From contig CAMKTS010000013.1 in NCBI GenBank assembly GCA_946415755.1, positions 1-64,000 on the forward strand: a stretch of DNA of 64,000 bases. Reading direction: 5' to 3'. This document shows positions 27,101-39,211 of the stretch, piece by piece. Under the pieces are notes generated by a model. That model ran no database searches, was not told the DNA's origin, and saw nothing but the letters and a program-made list of their open reading frames with translations. Each line of letters opens with the position of its first letter. The stretch's first letter is position 1. The translations under genes and the position numbers were made by a program. The stretch is from an uncultured Prevotella sp. GTDB lineage: Bacteria > Bacteroidota > Bacteroidia > Bacteroidales > Bacteroidaceae.

Positions 27101-28487
27101 GCTGGAAGGCCTGGATACCCAGGCGGTGCAGCGTCGGAGCACGGTTGAGGAGCACGGGGTGTCCCTTCATCACGTTCTCCAGGATATCCCAGATGACCGG
27201 TTCGCGACGGTCTACAATCTTCTTGGCCGACTTCACCGTCTTCACAATGCCGCGCTCAATGAGCTTACGGATAATAAACGGCTTATACAACTCGGCAGCC
27301 ATCAGCTTGGGCAGACCGCACTCACCCATCTTCAGTTCAGGACCGACGACGATGACCGAACGGGCCGAGTAGTCGACACGCTTACCGAGCAGGTTCTGAC
27401 GGAAGCGGCCCTGTTTACCCTTCAGCGAGTCGCTGAGGGATTTCAGCGGACGGTTCGAGTCGCTCTTCACGGCACTTGACTTACGGCTGTTGTCGAACAG
27501 CGAGTCGACAGCCTCCTGCAGCATACGCTTCTCATTGCGGAGAATCACCTCAGGAGCCTTGATTTCCATCAGACGCTTCAGACGGTTGTTGCGGATGATG
27601 ACACGACGATAGAGGTCGTTCAGGTCGGAGGTAGCGAAACGGCCACCATCCAGGGGAACCAACGGACGCAGTTCAGGCGGAGTAACGGGAATAATCTTCA
27701 TAATCATCCATTCAGGACGGTTAATGCCCTTCTCCACACTGCTACGGAAAGCCTCCACCACCTGCAGGCGCTTCAGTGCCTCGTTCTTACGCTGTACCGA
27801 CGAGTCGCTGTTGGCACGGTCGCGCAGCTCATAGCTCAGCGAGTCGAGGTCCAGACGTACCAACAGGTCGTAGATGGCCTCGGCACCCATCTTGGCAATG
27901 AACTTATTGGGGTCGCTATCCTCCAGATAGTCGTTCTCTGAAGAAATCTGATTGTCTACGATCTCATTGTACTCCTCCTCAGATAGCAGGTCATACATCT
28001 GTGAACCCAGAGCAGGATTCCCCTCACCATCCTTCTTGCCTGCCATGACACCCGGCTGGATGACAACATAGCGCTCGTAGTAGATGATGGCATCGAGCTT
28101 CTTGGTAGGAAGACCTAAGAGATAGCCAATCTTGTTGGGCAGCGAACGGAAATACCAGATGTGGGCCACGGGAACCACCAGTTCGATGTGTCCCACACGC
28201 TCACGGCGTACCTTCTTCTCCGTCACCTCCACACCACAACGGTCACAGACGATACCCTTGTAGCGGATGCGCTTGTACTTACCACAGGCACACTCATAGT
28301 CCTTGGTAGGGCCGAAGATGCGCTCACAGAACAGGCCGTCGCGTTCAGGCTTGTAGGTACGGTAGTTGATGGTCTCAGGCTTGGTCACCTCACCGAACGA
28401 GCTTTCCAGAATCTCTTCCGGTGAAGCCAGTCCGATGGTAATCTTGGTAAAGTTGCTCTTTACTTTTGTATCTTTCTTGAAAGCCAT
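24159..28487 (-). CDS. rpoC: DNA-directed RNA polymerase subunit beta'
   Basis: Catalytic large subunit of RNA polymerase. 1442 residues, full length. Seen: zinc-finger region [20 protein letters not shown] (about 66-85), the magnesium-binding [12 protein letters not shown] (about 480-491), second zinc site [13 protein letters not shown], and trigger-loop/bridge-helix region ending [19 protein letters not shown] at 28487 gives [13 protein letters not shown]. It follows rpoB by 46 nt, a gap made almost wholly of heptamer repeats. Confidence 0.99.
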   Translation of the reverse strand: MAFKKDTKVKSNFTKITIGLASPEEILESSFGEVTKPETINYRTYKPERDGLFCERIFGPTKDYECACGKYKRIRYKGIVCDRCGVEVTEKKVRRERVGHIELVVPVAHIWYFRSLPNKIGYLLGLPTKKLDAIIYYERYVVIQPGVMAGKKDGEGNPALGSQMYDLLSEEEYNEIVDNQISSENDYLEDSDPNKFIAKMGAEAIYDLLVRLDLDSLSYELRDRANSDSSVQRKNEALKRLQVVEAFRSSVEKGINRPEWMIMKIIPVTPPELRPLVPLDGGRFATSDLNDLYRRVIIRNNRLKRLMEIKAPEVILRNEKRMLQEAVDSLFDNSRKSSAVKSDSNRPLKSLSDSLKGKQGRFRQNLLGKRVDYSARSVIVVGPELKMGECGLPKLMAAELYKPFIIRKLIERGIVKTVKSAKKIVDRREPVIWDILENVMKGHPVLLNRAPTLHRLGIQAFQPKLIEGKAIQLHPLACTAFNADFDGDQMAVHLPLSNEAILEAQILMLQSHNILNPANGAPITVPSQDMVLGLYYISKIRPGAKGEGLTFYGPEEAIIAHNEGKCDLHAQVKVLVDDIVNGKREKHMVETSVGRVIVNGIIPKEVGYVNKIISKKSLRDIIADVIKNVGFAEACEFLDGIKNLGYRMAYEAGLSFNLDDIIIPESKKDLVEKGNAEVQQITENYNMGFITDNERYNQVIDTWTHINNDLGNVLMKEMTEADQGFNAVFMMLDSGARGSKDQIRQLSGMRGLMAKPQKAGAEGAQIIENPILSNFKEGMSVLEYFISTHGARKGLADTAMKTADAGYLTRRLVDVSHDVIINEEDCGTLRGLVCTALKNGDEVISTLYERILGRVSVHDIIHPSTGELIVAAGEEITEPIAQAIEDSPIESVEIRSVLTCESKHGVCMKCYGRNLATRKMVQKGEAVGVIAAQAIGEPGTQLTLRTFHAGGVAANAAANASIVAKNDSKIELEEVRVVPYDEDGRDCEMVVSRLGEVRFVDINTKIVLSTVNIPYGSSLYFKNGDTVKKGEKIAQWDPFNAVIVTEYAGTLKFHDVIEGITFRAETDETTGLTEKIVTESKDKSKVPTCDIIGANGEVIGTYNFPVGGHVVVEDGQTVKTGETLVKIPRAAAKGGDITGGLPRVTELFEARNPSNPAIVSEIDGEVTMGKVKRGNREIIVTSKTGEQRKYLVSLSKQILVQEHDAVRAGTPLSDGVITPADILAIKGPTAVQEYIVNEVQDVYRLQGVKINDKHFEIIVRQMMRKVQINDPGDTAFLEQEIVDKLDFAEENDRIWGKKVVIDAGDSENLQKGQIVTARKLRDENSTLKRRDMKPVQVRDAVPATSTQILQGITRAALQTKSFMSAASFQETTKVLNEAAIRGKVDTLEGMKENVISGHLIPAGTGLREFEKIIVGSKEEYERMQANKKNVLDFAEEAVIEEK

Positions 28488-28498
28488 ATTTCGATATA

Positions 28499-28533
28499 AC
28501 TCTTAATTCTTAATTCTTAACTCTTAACTCTAC

Positions 28534-28535
<2 letters not shown>
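28499..28535. repeat. Heptamer repeat between rpoB and rpoC
   Basis: TCTTAAT x2, TCTTAAC x2, TCTACTT: five 7-nt units filling the gap and overlapping the rpoB stop codon (28534-28536). Confidence 0.8.
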
Positions 28536-32346
<3,811 letters not shown>

Positions 32347-32382
32347 AAATACTTTATTGGATGTTATTATTTCCCAGTGTTA

Positions 32383-32428
32383 CTAGTTAAACTAGTCCGA
32401 CTAGTTATACTAGTATAGACTAGAAAAG
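32383..32428. repeat. 9-nt CTAG repeat in the rpoB leader
   Basis: CTAGTTAAA, CTAGTCCGA, CTAGTTATA, CTAGTATAGA, CTAGAAAAG: five tandem units of 9-10 nt with the constant part CTAGT. The same unit type lies next to tuf (35603-35638). Confidence 0.8.
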
Positions 32429-32430
32429 AC

Positions 32431-32471
32431 AAAAAAATGGTCGGGAACTCCCTACTTGAGAGTTCCCAACC
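32431..32471 (-). terminator. Attenuator/terminator between rplL and rpoB
   Basis: A 12-bp stem (GGTTGGGAACTC / GAGTTCCCGACC on the minus strand, one wobble pair) with a 9-nt loop is followed directly by seven T. This is a canonical intrinsic terminator placed 23 nt past rplL. It probably sets the lower level of rpoBC relative to the ribosomal proteins, as known for this junction in other bacteria. Confidence 0.8.
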
Positions 32472-32494
32472 ACTAGGGTATGGTTGTGCTGTAA

Positions 32495-32875
32495 TTACTT
32501 CAGCTCAACGACGGCACCAGCCTCTTCGATAGCCTTCTTCAGGTTCTCAGCCTCGTCCTTGCTCAGGCCTTCCTTCAGAGTAGAAGGAGCACCGTCTACG
32601 AGATCCTTAGCTTCCTTCAGACCCAGACCGCAAGCTTCCTTAACGGCCTTCACCACCTGCAGCTTAGCAGCGCCGACTTCCTTCAGAACAACGTCGAAAG
32701 AGGTCTTCTCCTCAGCAGCAGCGGCCTCGCCGCCAGCAGCGGGACCAGCAGCAACAGCAACAGCGGCTGCAGCGGGCTCGATTCCATACTCATCCTTCAG
32801 GATGGTTGCCAACTCATTTACTTCTTTCACTGTGAGGTTAACCAACTCCTCAGCAATAGCTTTAATATCTGCCAT
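32495..32875 (-). CDS. rplL: 50S ribosomal protein L7/L12
   Basis: Stalk protein that recruits translation GTPases. 126 residues: N-terminal dimerisation helix region ([19 protein letters not shown]), alanine-rich hinge ([15 protein letters not shown], about 35-52), and C-terminal domain with [14 protein letters not shown]. Normal length. Follows rplJ by 48 nt. Confidence 0.98.
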   Translation of the reverse strand: MADIKAIAEELVNLTVKEVNELATILKDEYGIEPAAAAVAVAAGPAAGGEAAAAEEKTSFDVVLKEVGAAKLQVVKAVKEACGLGLKEAKDLVDGAPSTLKEGLSKDEAENLKKAIEEAGAVVELK

Positions 32876-32923
32876 TTTATTTAAAATTTAATTGTTTTTA
32901 ATGTTAATGTTACTTCTTTTCGC

Positions 32924-33439
32924 TTATTTGTTACGCTCAGCGATAGCGTCCAGCAATCCGTGAATCTTGCCACCGGCATTCAAGCCAGAGACAACGTTCT
33001 TGATCGGCGACTGCAAGAGAGCCACCACATCGGCGATCAGCTCGTTCTTGCTCTTGATAGCCACCAGTTCGTCAAGTTTCTCAGCACCAACAAAGAAGCT
33101 CTCCTCTGCATAAGCAGCTTTCAGGGCGGGAATGCCTTCCTTCTTATACTCCTTCAGCAGCTTGGCAGGAACGTTAGCCACCTGTGTGAACATCACGGCA
33201 GTATTGCCCTTCAGTGCCTCATAGAGCGGTGAGAAATCGATGTCGGAAGCCTCGAAAGCCTTGTGGAGAAGCGTGTTCTTCACAACCACCATCTTGATCT
33301 CGTTCTTAAAGCACTTGCGACGCAGGTTGCTTGTCTGCTCCGCATTCAGTCCGGCAGTGTCTACCAGATAGAAATGAGGATACTCCTTCAGCTTCTGACC
33401 AAGTTCTACTACAATAGTATCTTTTAATTCCTTTTTCAT
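32924..33439 (-). CDS. rplJ: 50S ribosomal protein L10
   Basis: Anchors the L7/L12 stalk on the 23S rRNA. 171 residues, starting MKKELKDTIVVELGQKLKEY; motifs NLRRKCFKNEIKMVVVKNTL and an L7/L12-binding C-terminal helix (GKIHGLLDAIAERNK). Starts 19 nt after rplA. Confidence 0.98.
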   Translation of the reverse strand: MKKELKDTIVVELGQKLKEYPHFYLVDTAGLNAEQTSNLRRKCFKNEIKMVVVKNTLLHKAFEASDIDFSPLYEALKGNTAVMFTQVANVPAKLLKEYKKEGIPALKAAYAEESFFVGAEKLDELVAIKSKNELIADVVALLQSPIKNVVSGLNAGGKIHGLLDAIAERNK

Positions 33440-33458
33440 TTGTCTAATCTTTTACGGG

Positions 33459-34151
33459 TTATTCAACTGATTTAGGATCTACCTTGATACCAGCGCTCAT
33501 GGTGCTGGAGATAAAGATACTCTTCATGTATGTACCCTTGGCAGCAGCCGGCTTCAGCTTGATAATGGTCTGCAGGAACTCCTTGGCATTTCCGAAAATC
33601 TGCTCCGGAGTGAAGGTTACCTTACCGATAGAGGCATGCACGATACCTGCCTTGTCTACCTTGAAGTCTATCTTACCCTGCTTCACTTCCTTAACTGCCT
33701 TAGCAACATCCATAGTAACCGTACCGCTCTTGGGGTTAGGCATCAAGCCACGAGGACCCAGGATACGACCCAAAGGCCCCAGCTTACCCATGCAAGAGGG
33801 CATGGTGATAATCACATCAACATCAGTCCAACCCTGTTTGATCTTGTCGATATACTCGTCCAGACCCACATAGTCGGCACCAGCCTCCTTGGCAGCAGCT
33901 TCCTGATCGGGAGTACAGAGAGCGAGCACACGCGTTACCTTACCAGTACCGTTCGGCAGCGACACAACGCCACGAACCATCTGGTTGGCCTTACGCGGGT
34001 CTACGCCCAAGCGTACATCGATATCTACAGAAGCCTCAAACTTGGTGGTGGTAATCTCCTTCACCAATTCTGCAGCTTCCTTCAAAGAGTATGCTTTCCC
34101 TGCTTCAACCTTATCAGCTACCAACTTTTGATTTTTTGTCAGTTTACTCAT
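33459..34151 (-). CDS. rplA: 50S ribosomal protein L1
   Basis: Forms the L1 stalk that helps release the E-site tRNA; in many bacteria it also represses its own operon. 230 residues beginning [20 protein letters not shown]; signature segment [20 protein letters not shown] and [13 protein letters not shown]. Follows rplK by 21 nt. Confidence 0.98.
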   Translation of the reverse strand: MSKLTKNQKLVADKVEAGKAYSLKEAAELVKEITTTKFEASVDIDVRLGVDPRKANQMVRGVVSLPNGTGKVTRVLALCTPDQEAAAKEAGADYVGLDEYIDKIKQGWTDVDVIITMPSCMGKLGPLGRILGPRGLMPNPKSGTVTMDVAKAVKEVKQGKIDFKVDKAGIVHASIGKVTFTPEQIFGNAKEFLQTIIKLKPAAAKGTYMKSIFISSTMSAGIKVDPKSVE

Positions 34152-34172
34152 TGTCTTAATTGAAGTTATTTG

Positions 34173-34613
34173 TTATTTACCAGGGAAGTCCCCTTTAACA
34201 GTGATACCCATGCTACGTGCTGTACCGGCAATCAGCTTCATGGCAGACTCCACGGTGAAGCAGTTCAGGTCGCTCATCTTATCCTCAGCGATTGCACGCA
34301 CCTGATCCCAGGTGACGCTGGCAACCTTCTTACGGTTGGGCTGGGCAGAACCGCCCTTGACCTTTGCTGCCTCCATCAGCTGCACAGCAGCGGGAGGAGT
34401 CTTGATAACGAAGCTAAAAGACTTGTCTGCATAGTAGGTAATAACGACAGGAAGAATCTTGCCTGCCTTATCCTGGGTTCTGGCGTTGAACTCCTTGCAG
34501 AATCCCATAATATTAATACCCTTCGAACCCAGAGCAGGTCCTACGGGAGGAGAGGGATTCGCAGCGCCACCTTTAATCTGTAATTTGATTAATCCAGCAA
34601 CTTCTTTAGCCAT
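34173..34613 (-). CDS. rplK: 50S ribosomal protein L11
   Basis: Part of the GTPase-associated centre and needed for stringent-response sensing. 146 residues starting [20 protein letters not shown], with [20 protein letters not shown], the conserved proline-rich N-terminal loop. Normal length. 95 nt after nusG. Confidence 0.98.
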   Translation of the reverse strand: MAKEVAGLIKLQIKGGAANPSPPVGPALGSKGINIMGFCKEFNARTQDKAGKILPVVITYYADKSFSFVIKTPPAAVQLMEAAKVKGGSAQPNRKKVASVTWDQVRAIAEDKMSDLNCFTVESAMKLIAGTARSMGITVKGDFPGK

Positions 34614-34708
34614 TTCTGTTTGTTATTAATTGATTATTATATCAGCCCCGGGGAGTGGAAGCCTCCCTATGGCCGTATATAGAACAGGCGTACCGTAACA
34701 CTTACGCC

Positions 34709-35257
34709 TTATTCTTTCTCCACTTGTGTAAAGGCCAGCTCCAGGGGTGTCTTACGCCCGAAGATCTTGACCATCACCTTCAGCTTACGCTTGTCAGCAT
34801 TCACCTCTTCGATGATGCCGCTGAAGCCGCTAAACGGACCGTCGGTCACCTTTACTGTATCGTCAACCTGATAGGGGATATTGTACTCCACATTTTCTAT
34901 CAGGGTCTCCTCTGCAGTACCGAGAATGCGGTTGATGTCAGCCTGACGCACCTCCTGCGGGTTATCCATCCCACCCAGGAAGCCCAGCACGTTGGGAATA
35001 AAGCGCAGCATGTGAGCCACCTCACCCTGAAGCGTAGCCTGTACGAGCACGTAGCCCGGCAGGAACAGCTTCTCCTTGATGACGCGCTTGCCGTTGCGCA
35101 GCATGGCATACTTCTCCGTGGGAAGGAGCACCTCACCGACGTGAGTCTCCAGCACATCGTTGTGCTTCTTGGCAGCATCGATGTACTCTTTCACCTTTCC
35201 TTCTTTTCCGCTAACGGCACGCAGAACATACCATTTCATTCCTGTTGTATCCGCCAT
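34709..35257 (-). CDS. nusG: Transcription termination/antitermination factor NusG
   Basis: Binds RNA polymerase and links it to Rho or the ribosome. 182 residues from the ATG at 35257 (MADTTGMKWYVLRAVSGKE). A second ATG six codons in (35239), preceded by AGGA, is an equally possible start. NGN domain with LPGYVLVQATLQGEV; KOW domain VTDGPFSGFSGIIEEVNADK. It starts 16 nt after secE. Confidence 0.97.
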   Translation of the reverse strand: MADTTGMKWYVLRAVSGKEGKVKEYIDAAKKHNDVLETHVGEVLLPTEKYAMLRNGKRVIKEKLFLPGYVLVQATLQGEVAHMLRFIPNVLGFLGGMDNPQEVRQADINRILGTAEETLIENVEYNIPYQVDDTVKVTDGPFSGFSGIIEEVNADKRKLKVMVKIFGRKTPLELAFTQVEKE

Positions 35258-35273
35258 CTCTCTGTACGACTAT

Positions 35274-35465
35274 TTAATTAGGATAAATAGAACTCATGAC
35301 TGCCTTGAACACAACGTCCATCAGCCACACCACTACTGCAATAATCAGTGAAGCCGACAATACCACCACTGCGCTCTGAGTCAGCTCTTTGCGCGTAGGC
35401 CATGTCGTCTTATGGGCCAGCTCGTCGTAACAAGCCTTGCAATAATTAATGAACTTCTTAATCAT
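35274..35465 (-). CDS. secE: Preprotein translocase subunit SecE
   Basis: Small essential subunit of the SecYEG channel. I use the ATG at 35465 (MIKKFINYCKACYDELAHKT), giving 63 residues. The frame extends upstream but through the tRNA-Trp gene, so a longer start is impossible. Conserved ELAHKTTWPTRKELTQS amphipathic helix, then one membrane span (AVVVLSASLIIAVVVWLMDV). Lies 17 nt downstream of tRNA-Trp. Confidence 0.95.
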   Translation of the reverse strand: MIKKFINYCKACYDELAHKTTWPTRKELTQSAVVVLSASLIIAVVVWLMDVVFKAVMSSIYPN

Positions 35466-35482
35466 ACTGTTTTCATATCTTG

Positions 35483-35555
35483 CACGGGAAGGAGGACTCG
35501 AACCCACGACCCTCGGTTTTGGAGACCGATGCTCTACCAACTGAGCTATTCCCGT
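35483..35555 (-). tRNA. tRNA-Trp (anticodon CCA)
   Basis: Seventy-three nt fold into a full cloverleaf: acceptor ACGGGAA / TTCCCGT, anticodon loop CTCCAAA, T-arm GTGGGTTCGAGTCC. Discriminator G. The 3' CCA is not encoded. It sits between the tuf terminator and secE, the usual Bacteroidetes place. Confidence 0.96.
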
Positions 35556-35558
35556 ATG

Positions 35559-35586
35559 AAAGCCCCCACCCTTGAGCGGGGGCTTT
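35559..35586 (-). terminator. Hairpin between tuf and tRNA-Trp
   Basis: AAAGCCCCC / GGGGGCTTT with a 10-nt loop; strong GC stem. The T6 run is on the plus strand, so on the minus strand it may terminate only part of the tuf transcript, with read-through into tRNA-Trp-secE-nusG. Confidence 0.65.
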
Positions 35587-35602
35587 TTTGTTTTATGAGA
35601 AC

Positions 35603-35638
35603 CTAGTTCGACTAGTCAGACTAGTCATTCTAGTATTA
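35603..35638. repeat. 9-nt CTAG repeat at the 3' end of tuf
   Basis: CTAGTTCGA, CTAGTCAGA, CTAGTCATT, CTAGTATTA: four 9-nt units, the last overlapping the tuf stop codon. Same unit type as 32383-32428. Confidence 0.8.
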
Positions 35639-36820
35639 ATCCTCGAACACCTCAGTGATCTGACCAGAACCAACGGTGCGGCCACCTTCACGGATAGCGA
35701 AGCGCAGACCCTGGTTCAGAGCGACAGCGTAGATCAGCTCAACGGTGATCTCCACGTTATCACCAGGCATCACCATCTCAACACCTGCGGGCAGAGTGAT
35801 CTCACCTGTGCAGTCCATGGTGCGGAGATAGAACTGGGGACGATACTTGTTGCCGAACGGAGTGTGACGGCCACCCTCTTCCTTCTTCAGGACATAGATA
35901 GAAGCCTTGAACTTCTTGAAGGGCTTGATCTGACCCGGATGGCAGAGCACCATACCGCGCTTGATCTCGTTCTTGTCGATACCGCGGAGCAGCAGACCAA
36001 CGTTATCACCAGCCTGACCCTCGTCCAGAATCTTACGGAACATCTCAACGCCAGTAACAACCGACTTCTTGTCCTCACCAAGACCGAGCAGCTCAACCTC
36101 GTCACCAACGTGGATGACACCAGTCTCGATACGGCCAGTAGCAACAGTACCACGACCTGTGATTGAGAATACGTCCTCAACAGGCATCAGGAAGGGCTTG
36201 TCAGTAGCACGAGGAGGCTCCTGGATCCAAGTGTCGCAGGTATCCATCAGCTCCATCACCTTCTGCTCCCACTTCTCAACACCGTTCAGGGCACCGAGGG
36301 CAGAACCACGGATGATAGGAGTATCATCTTCGAACTCATACTGAGCGAGAATCTCCTGAACCTCCATCTCAACGAGCTCCAGCATCTCCTCATCCTCAAC
36401 CATATCGCACTTGTTCAGGAACACCACCAGACGGGGAACGTTCACCTGACGGGCGAGCAGAACGTGCTCACGGGTCTGAGGCATAGGACCGTCAGTAGCA
36501 GCAACAACGAGGATAGCACCGTCCATCTGGGCAGCACCAGTTACCATGTTCTTCACATAGTCGGCGTGTCCCGGGCAGTCAACGTGAGCATAGTGACGGG
36601 TCTTGGTCTCGTACTCAACGTGAGCGGTGTTAATGGTGATACCACGCTCCTTCTCCTCAGGAGCATTGTCAATCTGGTCGAAAGACTTAATCTCAGAGAG
36701 ACCCTGCTTAGCCAGTACGGTGGTGATAGCAGCAGTCAGAGTAGTCTTACCGTGGTCAACGTGACCGATAGTACCAATGTTTACGTGCGGTTTGGTGCGC
36801 ACAAATTGTTCTTTAGCCAT
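35636..36820 (-). CDS. tuf: Elongation factor Tu
   Basis: Delivers aminoacyl-tRNA to the ribosome as a GTPase. 394 residues beginning [21 protein letters not shown] motifs [16 protein letters not shown] and NKCDMVED are intact; domains 2 and 3 complete. Only copy in the window, in the tRNA-tuf-tRNA arrangement typical of the phylum. 59 nt after tRNA-Thr(GGT). Confidence 0.99.
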   Translation of the reverse strand: MAKEQFVRTKPHVNIGTIGHVDHGKTTLTAAITTVLAKQGLSEIKSFDQIDNAPEEKERGITINTAHVEYETKTRHYAHVDCPGHADYVKNMVTGAAQMDGAILVVAATDGPMPQTREHVLLARQVNVPRLVVFLNKCDMVEDEEMLELVEMEVQEILAQYEFEDDTPIIRGSALGALNGVEKWEQKVMELMDTCDTWIQEPPRATDKPFLMPVEDVFSITGRGTVATGRIETGVIHVGDEVELLGLGEDKKSVVTGVEMFRKILDEGQAGDNVGLLLRGIDKNEIKRGMVLCHPGQIKPFKKFKASIYVLKKEEGGRHTPFGNKYRPQFYLRTMDCTGEITLPAGVEMVMPGDNVEITVELIYAVALNQGLRFAIREGGRTVGSGQITEVFED

Positions 36821-36879
36821 AGCTTTTTTTGTTTATTATATTAATGAATGATTCGATTTAAATCGTTTTCTCTTATGTG

Positions 36880-36951
<72 letters not shown>

Positions 36952-36975
36952 GAGCGATGCACTGTAAGCAGTGCG

Positions 36976-37028
36976 AAGTTGCATTGGCTCGGCAGAAGAG
37001 CATTTCTGCATTTGCACAATCGCAACTT
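36976..37028. other. Structured spacer between two tRNA genes
   Basis: AAGTTGC (36976-36982) pairs with GCAACTT (37022-37028), enclosing a second hairpin GCAGAA / TTCTGC (36992-36997 / 37004-37009). Likely folds in the tRNA precursor and could guide processing; function is inference. Confidence 0.45.
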
Positions 37029-37030
37029 TG

Positions 37031-37104
37031 AGCGGAAAACGGGGCTCAAACCCGCGACCCCCAGCTTGGAAGGCTAGTGCTCTATCAACTGAGCTATTTC
37101 CGCA
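37031..37104 (-). tRNA. tRNA-Gly (anticodon TCC)
   Basis: Acceptor GCGGAAA / TTTCCGC, anticodon loop CTTCCAA, T-arm CGCGGGTTTGAGCCCCG with a tolerated wobble. 74 nt, CCA not encoded. Confidence 0.94.
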
Positions 37105-37124
37105 TTACTTCCTTTTCCGGAAGT

Positions 37125-37206
37125 GGGTGGTGATGGATTCGAACCACCGAAGTCGAAAGACAACAGATTTACAGTCTGCCCCATTTGGCCGCTCTGGAAA
37201 CCACCC
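37125..37206 (-). tRNA. tRNA-Tyr (anticodon GTA)
   Basis: 82 nt with a long variable arm, as expected for a class II tRNA: acceptor GGGTGGT / ATCACCC region with GTGGTTCGAATCCATC T-arm, anticodon loop CTGTAAA. Discriminator A. Confidence 0.95.
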
Positions 37207-37271
37207 TTTTACTCCTTTTCTGCTTTTCTCCTCCAAGCTCTCTCGCCTTGTCCGTCCGCCTGGCTCTTGCG

Positions 37272-37345
37272 AGCCTCTTGTCGGATTCGAACCAACGACC
37301 CCGAGATTACAAATCACGTGCTCTGGCCAACTGAGCTAAAGAGGC
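37272..37345 (-). tRNA. tRNA-Thr (anticodon TGT)
   Basis: Acceptor GCCTCTT / AAGAGGC, D-arm TAGCTCAGTTGGCCAGAGC, anticodon loop TTTGTAA, T-arm GTTGGTTCGAATCCGAC. One mismatch in the anticodon stem. First gene of the tRNA-tuf transcript. Confidence 0.94.
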
Positions 37346-37395
37346 TTTTAAGCATCCGCTCCCCGATTTGGAGTCTTTTAGTCGGAAAGCGGATG

Positions 37396-37426
37396 CAAAG
37401 GTAGGCATTATTTTCGAATTACCAAA
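37396..37426 (-). promoter_or_regulatory. Promoter of the tRNA-tuf(-secE-nusG-rpl-rpo) unit
   Basis: TTTG (37426-37423), 19 nt, TACCTTTG (37403-37396): exact consensus, about 50 nt upstream of tRNA-Thr(TGT). No other full-consensus promoter was found between here and rpoC, so this may feed most of the block. GCATCCGCT (37352-37360) is inverted at 37388-37396 around the start site. Confidence 0.7.
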
Positions 37427-37443
37427 ACTTTTCTTGGTTTTTT

Positions 37444-37743
37444 TTACCTGTTACGCAATTTTTCCTTAAATTTCTGCAGTTGAACCCTCATAGAATCCAC
37501 GCAAAGGTCGGTACTTTCCTCAAAAGTGTCGCTGACTTTCTCGACGAAGAGTGTCGTTCCGGGTACGGTGGCAGTGATGCTCACCTCCTTGTTTTGTGCG
37601 GTAGCCGGTTTGGTCACCTTGCACTGCACCTCTACTTTCTGAATGTCTTCAAACGACTTTTCCAACTTGGCGACCTTCTTTTCGATGAACGCCTGTAACT
37701 TCTCGGTAGCGTCGAAGTGAATCGACTGAATCTTAATTTCCAT
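37444..37743 (-). CDS. hpf: Ribosome hibernation promoting factor, short form
   Basis: Binds the 30S decoding centre in stationary phase and silences ribosomes. Start at 37743 (MEIKIQSIHFDATEKLQAFI), preceded by AGGAGGTAAC, a rare clear Shine-Dalgarno for this phylum; a longer frame upstream overlaps the xerC-like gene. 99 residues with the HPF/RaiA beta-alpha fold (KVAKLEKSFEDIQKVEVQCK). Lies 37 nt after the recombinase gene. Confidence 0.92.
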   Translation of the reverse strand: MEIKIQSIHFDATEKLQAFIEKKVAKLEKSFEDIQKVEVQCKVTKPATAQNKEVSITATVPGTTLFVEKVSDTFEESTDLCVDSMRVQLQKFKEKLRNR

Positions 37744-37780
37744 AGTTACCTCCTGTTTTTGTTTGGGTAAATAAATAAGG

Positions 37781-38668
37781 TTAAGCCCTTGGATGGGCAT
37801 TCTCATATACTCGTTTCAATTGTTCAAACGTGGTATGTGTATAGATCTCCGTCGTCGCCACACTCTCGTGGCCGAGCAGCTTGCGCACGCTCTCCAGGTC
37901 GGCACCGTTGTTGAGCATGGCGGTGGCAAACGAGTGACGCAGCACGTGGGGCGATCGTTTCTTCTGTGTCGTGGTGCGCGCCAGGCTGGTGTTGACGATG
38001 CGCTCCACCTGGTTGCGCGTGATGCGCAACCCCTTGTCGCCCACTATCAGGGCCTTGCTGTCACGTGCCGGATGCAGCTCGTCGCGCTGCTGCATATATT
38101 TTCTGATGGTTTCTTCCAGTTCCTTGCCGAAGGGCACGATGCGCTGTTTGTTGCGCTTCCCCGTCACTTTCAGCTGGTGCGTGGCAAAGTCCACATCGTC
38201 ATCGTCAAGCCCCACCAGCTCTGCCAGTCGGATGCCGGTCTCATAGAATATTATAATTATGGTACGCGCGCGAAGCTCTGCATAGCTGTCGCCCCACATT
38301 TCCGGCAGGTCTATCAGTCTGTCCATCTCCCGTTCCCTGACGAAGTACGGCAGCGGTTTCTGCTTCTTCGGTCCTCTGATCAGGTGCGACGGGTCACGGT
38401 CTACGAGCTTGCGCGACAAGGCGAAGCGAAAAAAGGAACGCACGGCACTCAAACAGTTGTTGACCGTCGATGCCATGTCGCCTTTGTCCATCATGCTCTC
38501 CATCCAGTCACGGATGATGTCCGAGTCTACCGACTCCCATGAGAGCTGACTATCCCGATTTTTGAAGTACGCCTCGAAGTCCCTCAGACTCCGGCCATAA
38601 TTGCTCACCGTCAGTTCCGATCGGTTACGCTCGTAGCGCAGGTAATTCAAGAAATCTTCTGTCATCAT
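37781..38668 (-). CDS. Tyrosine recombinase, XerC/XerD type
   Basis: Probably one of the two recombinases that resolve chromosome dimers at dif. 295 residues: N-terminal SAM-like core-binding domain (1-85) and catalytic domain with the R-K-H-R-H-Y set visible as TGIRLAEL (Arg about 145), [10 protein letters not shown] (Lys), HVLRHSFAT (about 235-243), [15 protein letters not shown] (His about 264, Tyr about 273). Start [15 protein letters not shown]; the second Met (38665) is equally possible. Its position beside rpsU and hpf and the absence of attachment repeats argue for a housekeeping enzyme rather than a mobile-element integrase. Confidence 0.88.
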   Translation of the reverse strand: MMTEDFLNYLRYERNRSELTVSNYGRSLRDFEAYFKNRDSQLSWESVDSDIIRDWMESMMDKGDMASTVNNCLSAVRSFFRFALSRKLVDRDPSHLIRGPKKQKPLPYFVREREMDRLIDLPEMWGDSYAELRARTIIIIFYETGIRLAELVGLDDDDVDFATHQLKVTGKRNKQRIVPFGKELEETIRKYMQQRDELHPARDSKALIVGDKGLRITRNQVERIVNTSLARTTTQKKRSPHVLRHSFATAMLNNGADLESVRKLLGHESVATTEIYTHTTFEQLKRVYENAHPRA

Positions 38669-38742
38669 ATTCGCTGCATCTCGTTTTCGGCAACGAATTT
38701 ACGGAAAATCTTTCAAACTACCAAATTTTCCGCCCACTTTTT

Positions 38743-38934
38743 TTATTCTTCGGTGGCGCGCAACTTCTGTACGTAAATGGCGTGCTCCATCTTCAGGCGC
38801 TTCAGTACAGAGGGTTTGTCAAACTGCTGACGAGCGCGAAGCTCCTTTACGACACCAGTCTTTTCGAACTTTCTCTTAAACTTCTTGAGGGCCTTCTCGA
38901 TGTTCTCGCCTTCTTTTACGGGTACAATAATCAT
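38743..38934 (-). CDS. rpsU: 30S ribosomal protein S21
   Basis: 63 residues, MIIVPVKEGENIEKALKKFK with KFEKTGVVKELRARQ, the basic S21 helix. Normal length. It lies behind its own promoter and a short leader hairpin, and 74 nt before the recombinase gene. Confidence 0.97.
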   Translation of the reverse strand: MIIVPVKEGENIEKALKKFKRKFEKTGVVKELRARQQFDKPSVLKRLKMEHAIYVQKLRATEE

Positions 38935-38981
38935 GTTGTTCTTTGTTTAAAAATTTTTATTTGTTGTTATTAAGTTCAGAT

Positions 38982-38995
38982 GCCTTCGGGCATAG
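38982..38995 (-). promoter_or_regulatory. Hairpin in the rpsU leader
   Basis: ATGCC-CGAA-GGCAT on the minus strand forms a 5-bp stem with a tetraloop about 50 nt upstream of the rpsU start, inside the expected 5' untranslated region. Could serve S21 autoregulation; inference. Confidence 0.35.
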
Positions 38996-39013
38996 AGCCA
39001 CGAAAAGCGGGTG

Positions 39014-39045
39014 CAAAATTACTACATTTTTATGAAACGAGCAAA
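39014..39045 (-). promoter_or_regulatory. rpsU promoter
   Basis: TTTG (39045-39042), 20 nt, TAATTTTG (39021-39014): exact Bacteroidetes consensus, about 80 nt upstream of rpsU. Confidence 0.7.
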
Positions 39046-39168
39046 TCTTTTGCTGTTTTTATTTAAAAAAAGTAGAACAGCGATTCGTTTTGCACTATCC
39101 ACGCCCCTTCTGGAGTTAACAAAACTTAAATTTGTCACCATTATTACACTTGTTTGACAGACAAACGT

Positions 39169-39176
39169 TATCTTTG
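39169..39176 (+). promoter_or_regulatory. -7 element upstream of the membrane-protein gene
   Basis: TATCTTTG, 36 nt before the ATG at 39212. No matching -33 element at the standard distance. Confidence 0.4.
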
Positions 39177-39211
39177 CAACAAATAGTTAAAATCGCAAGC
39201 ACTGCACATCT

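Noticed and set aside
37781..38668. Tyrosine recombinase as integrase of a mobile element next to tRNAs
   Set aside because: It lies between rpsU and hpf, no attachment-site repeats of tRNA 3' ends were found, and no mobile cargo is present; it reads as XerC/D.
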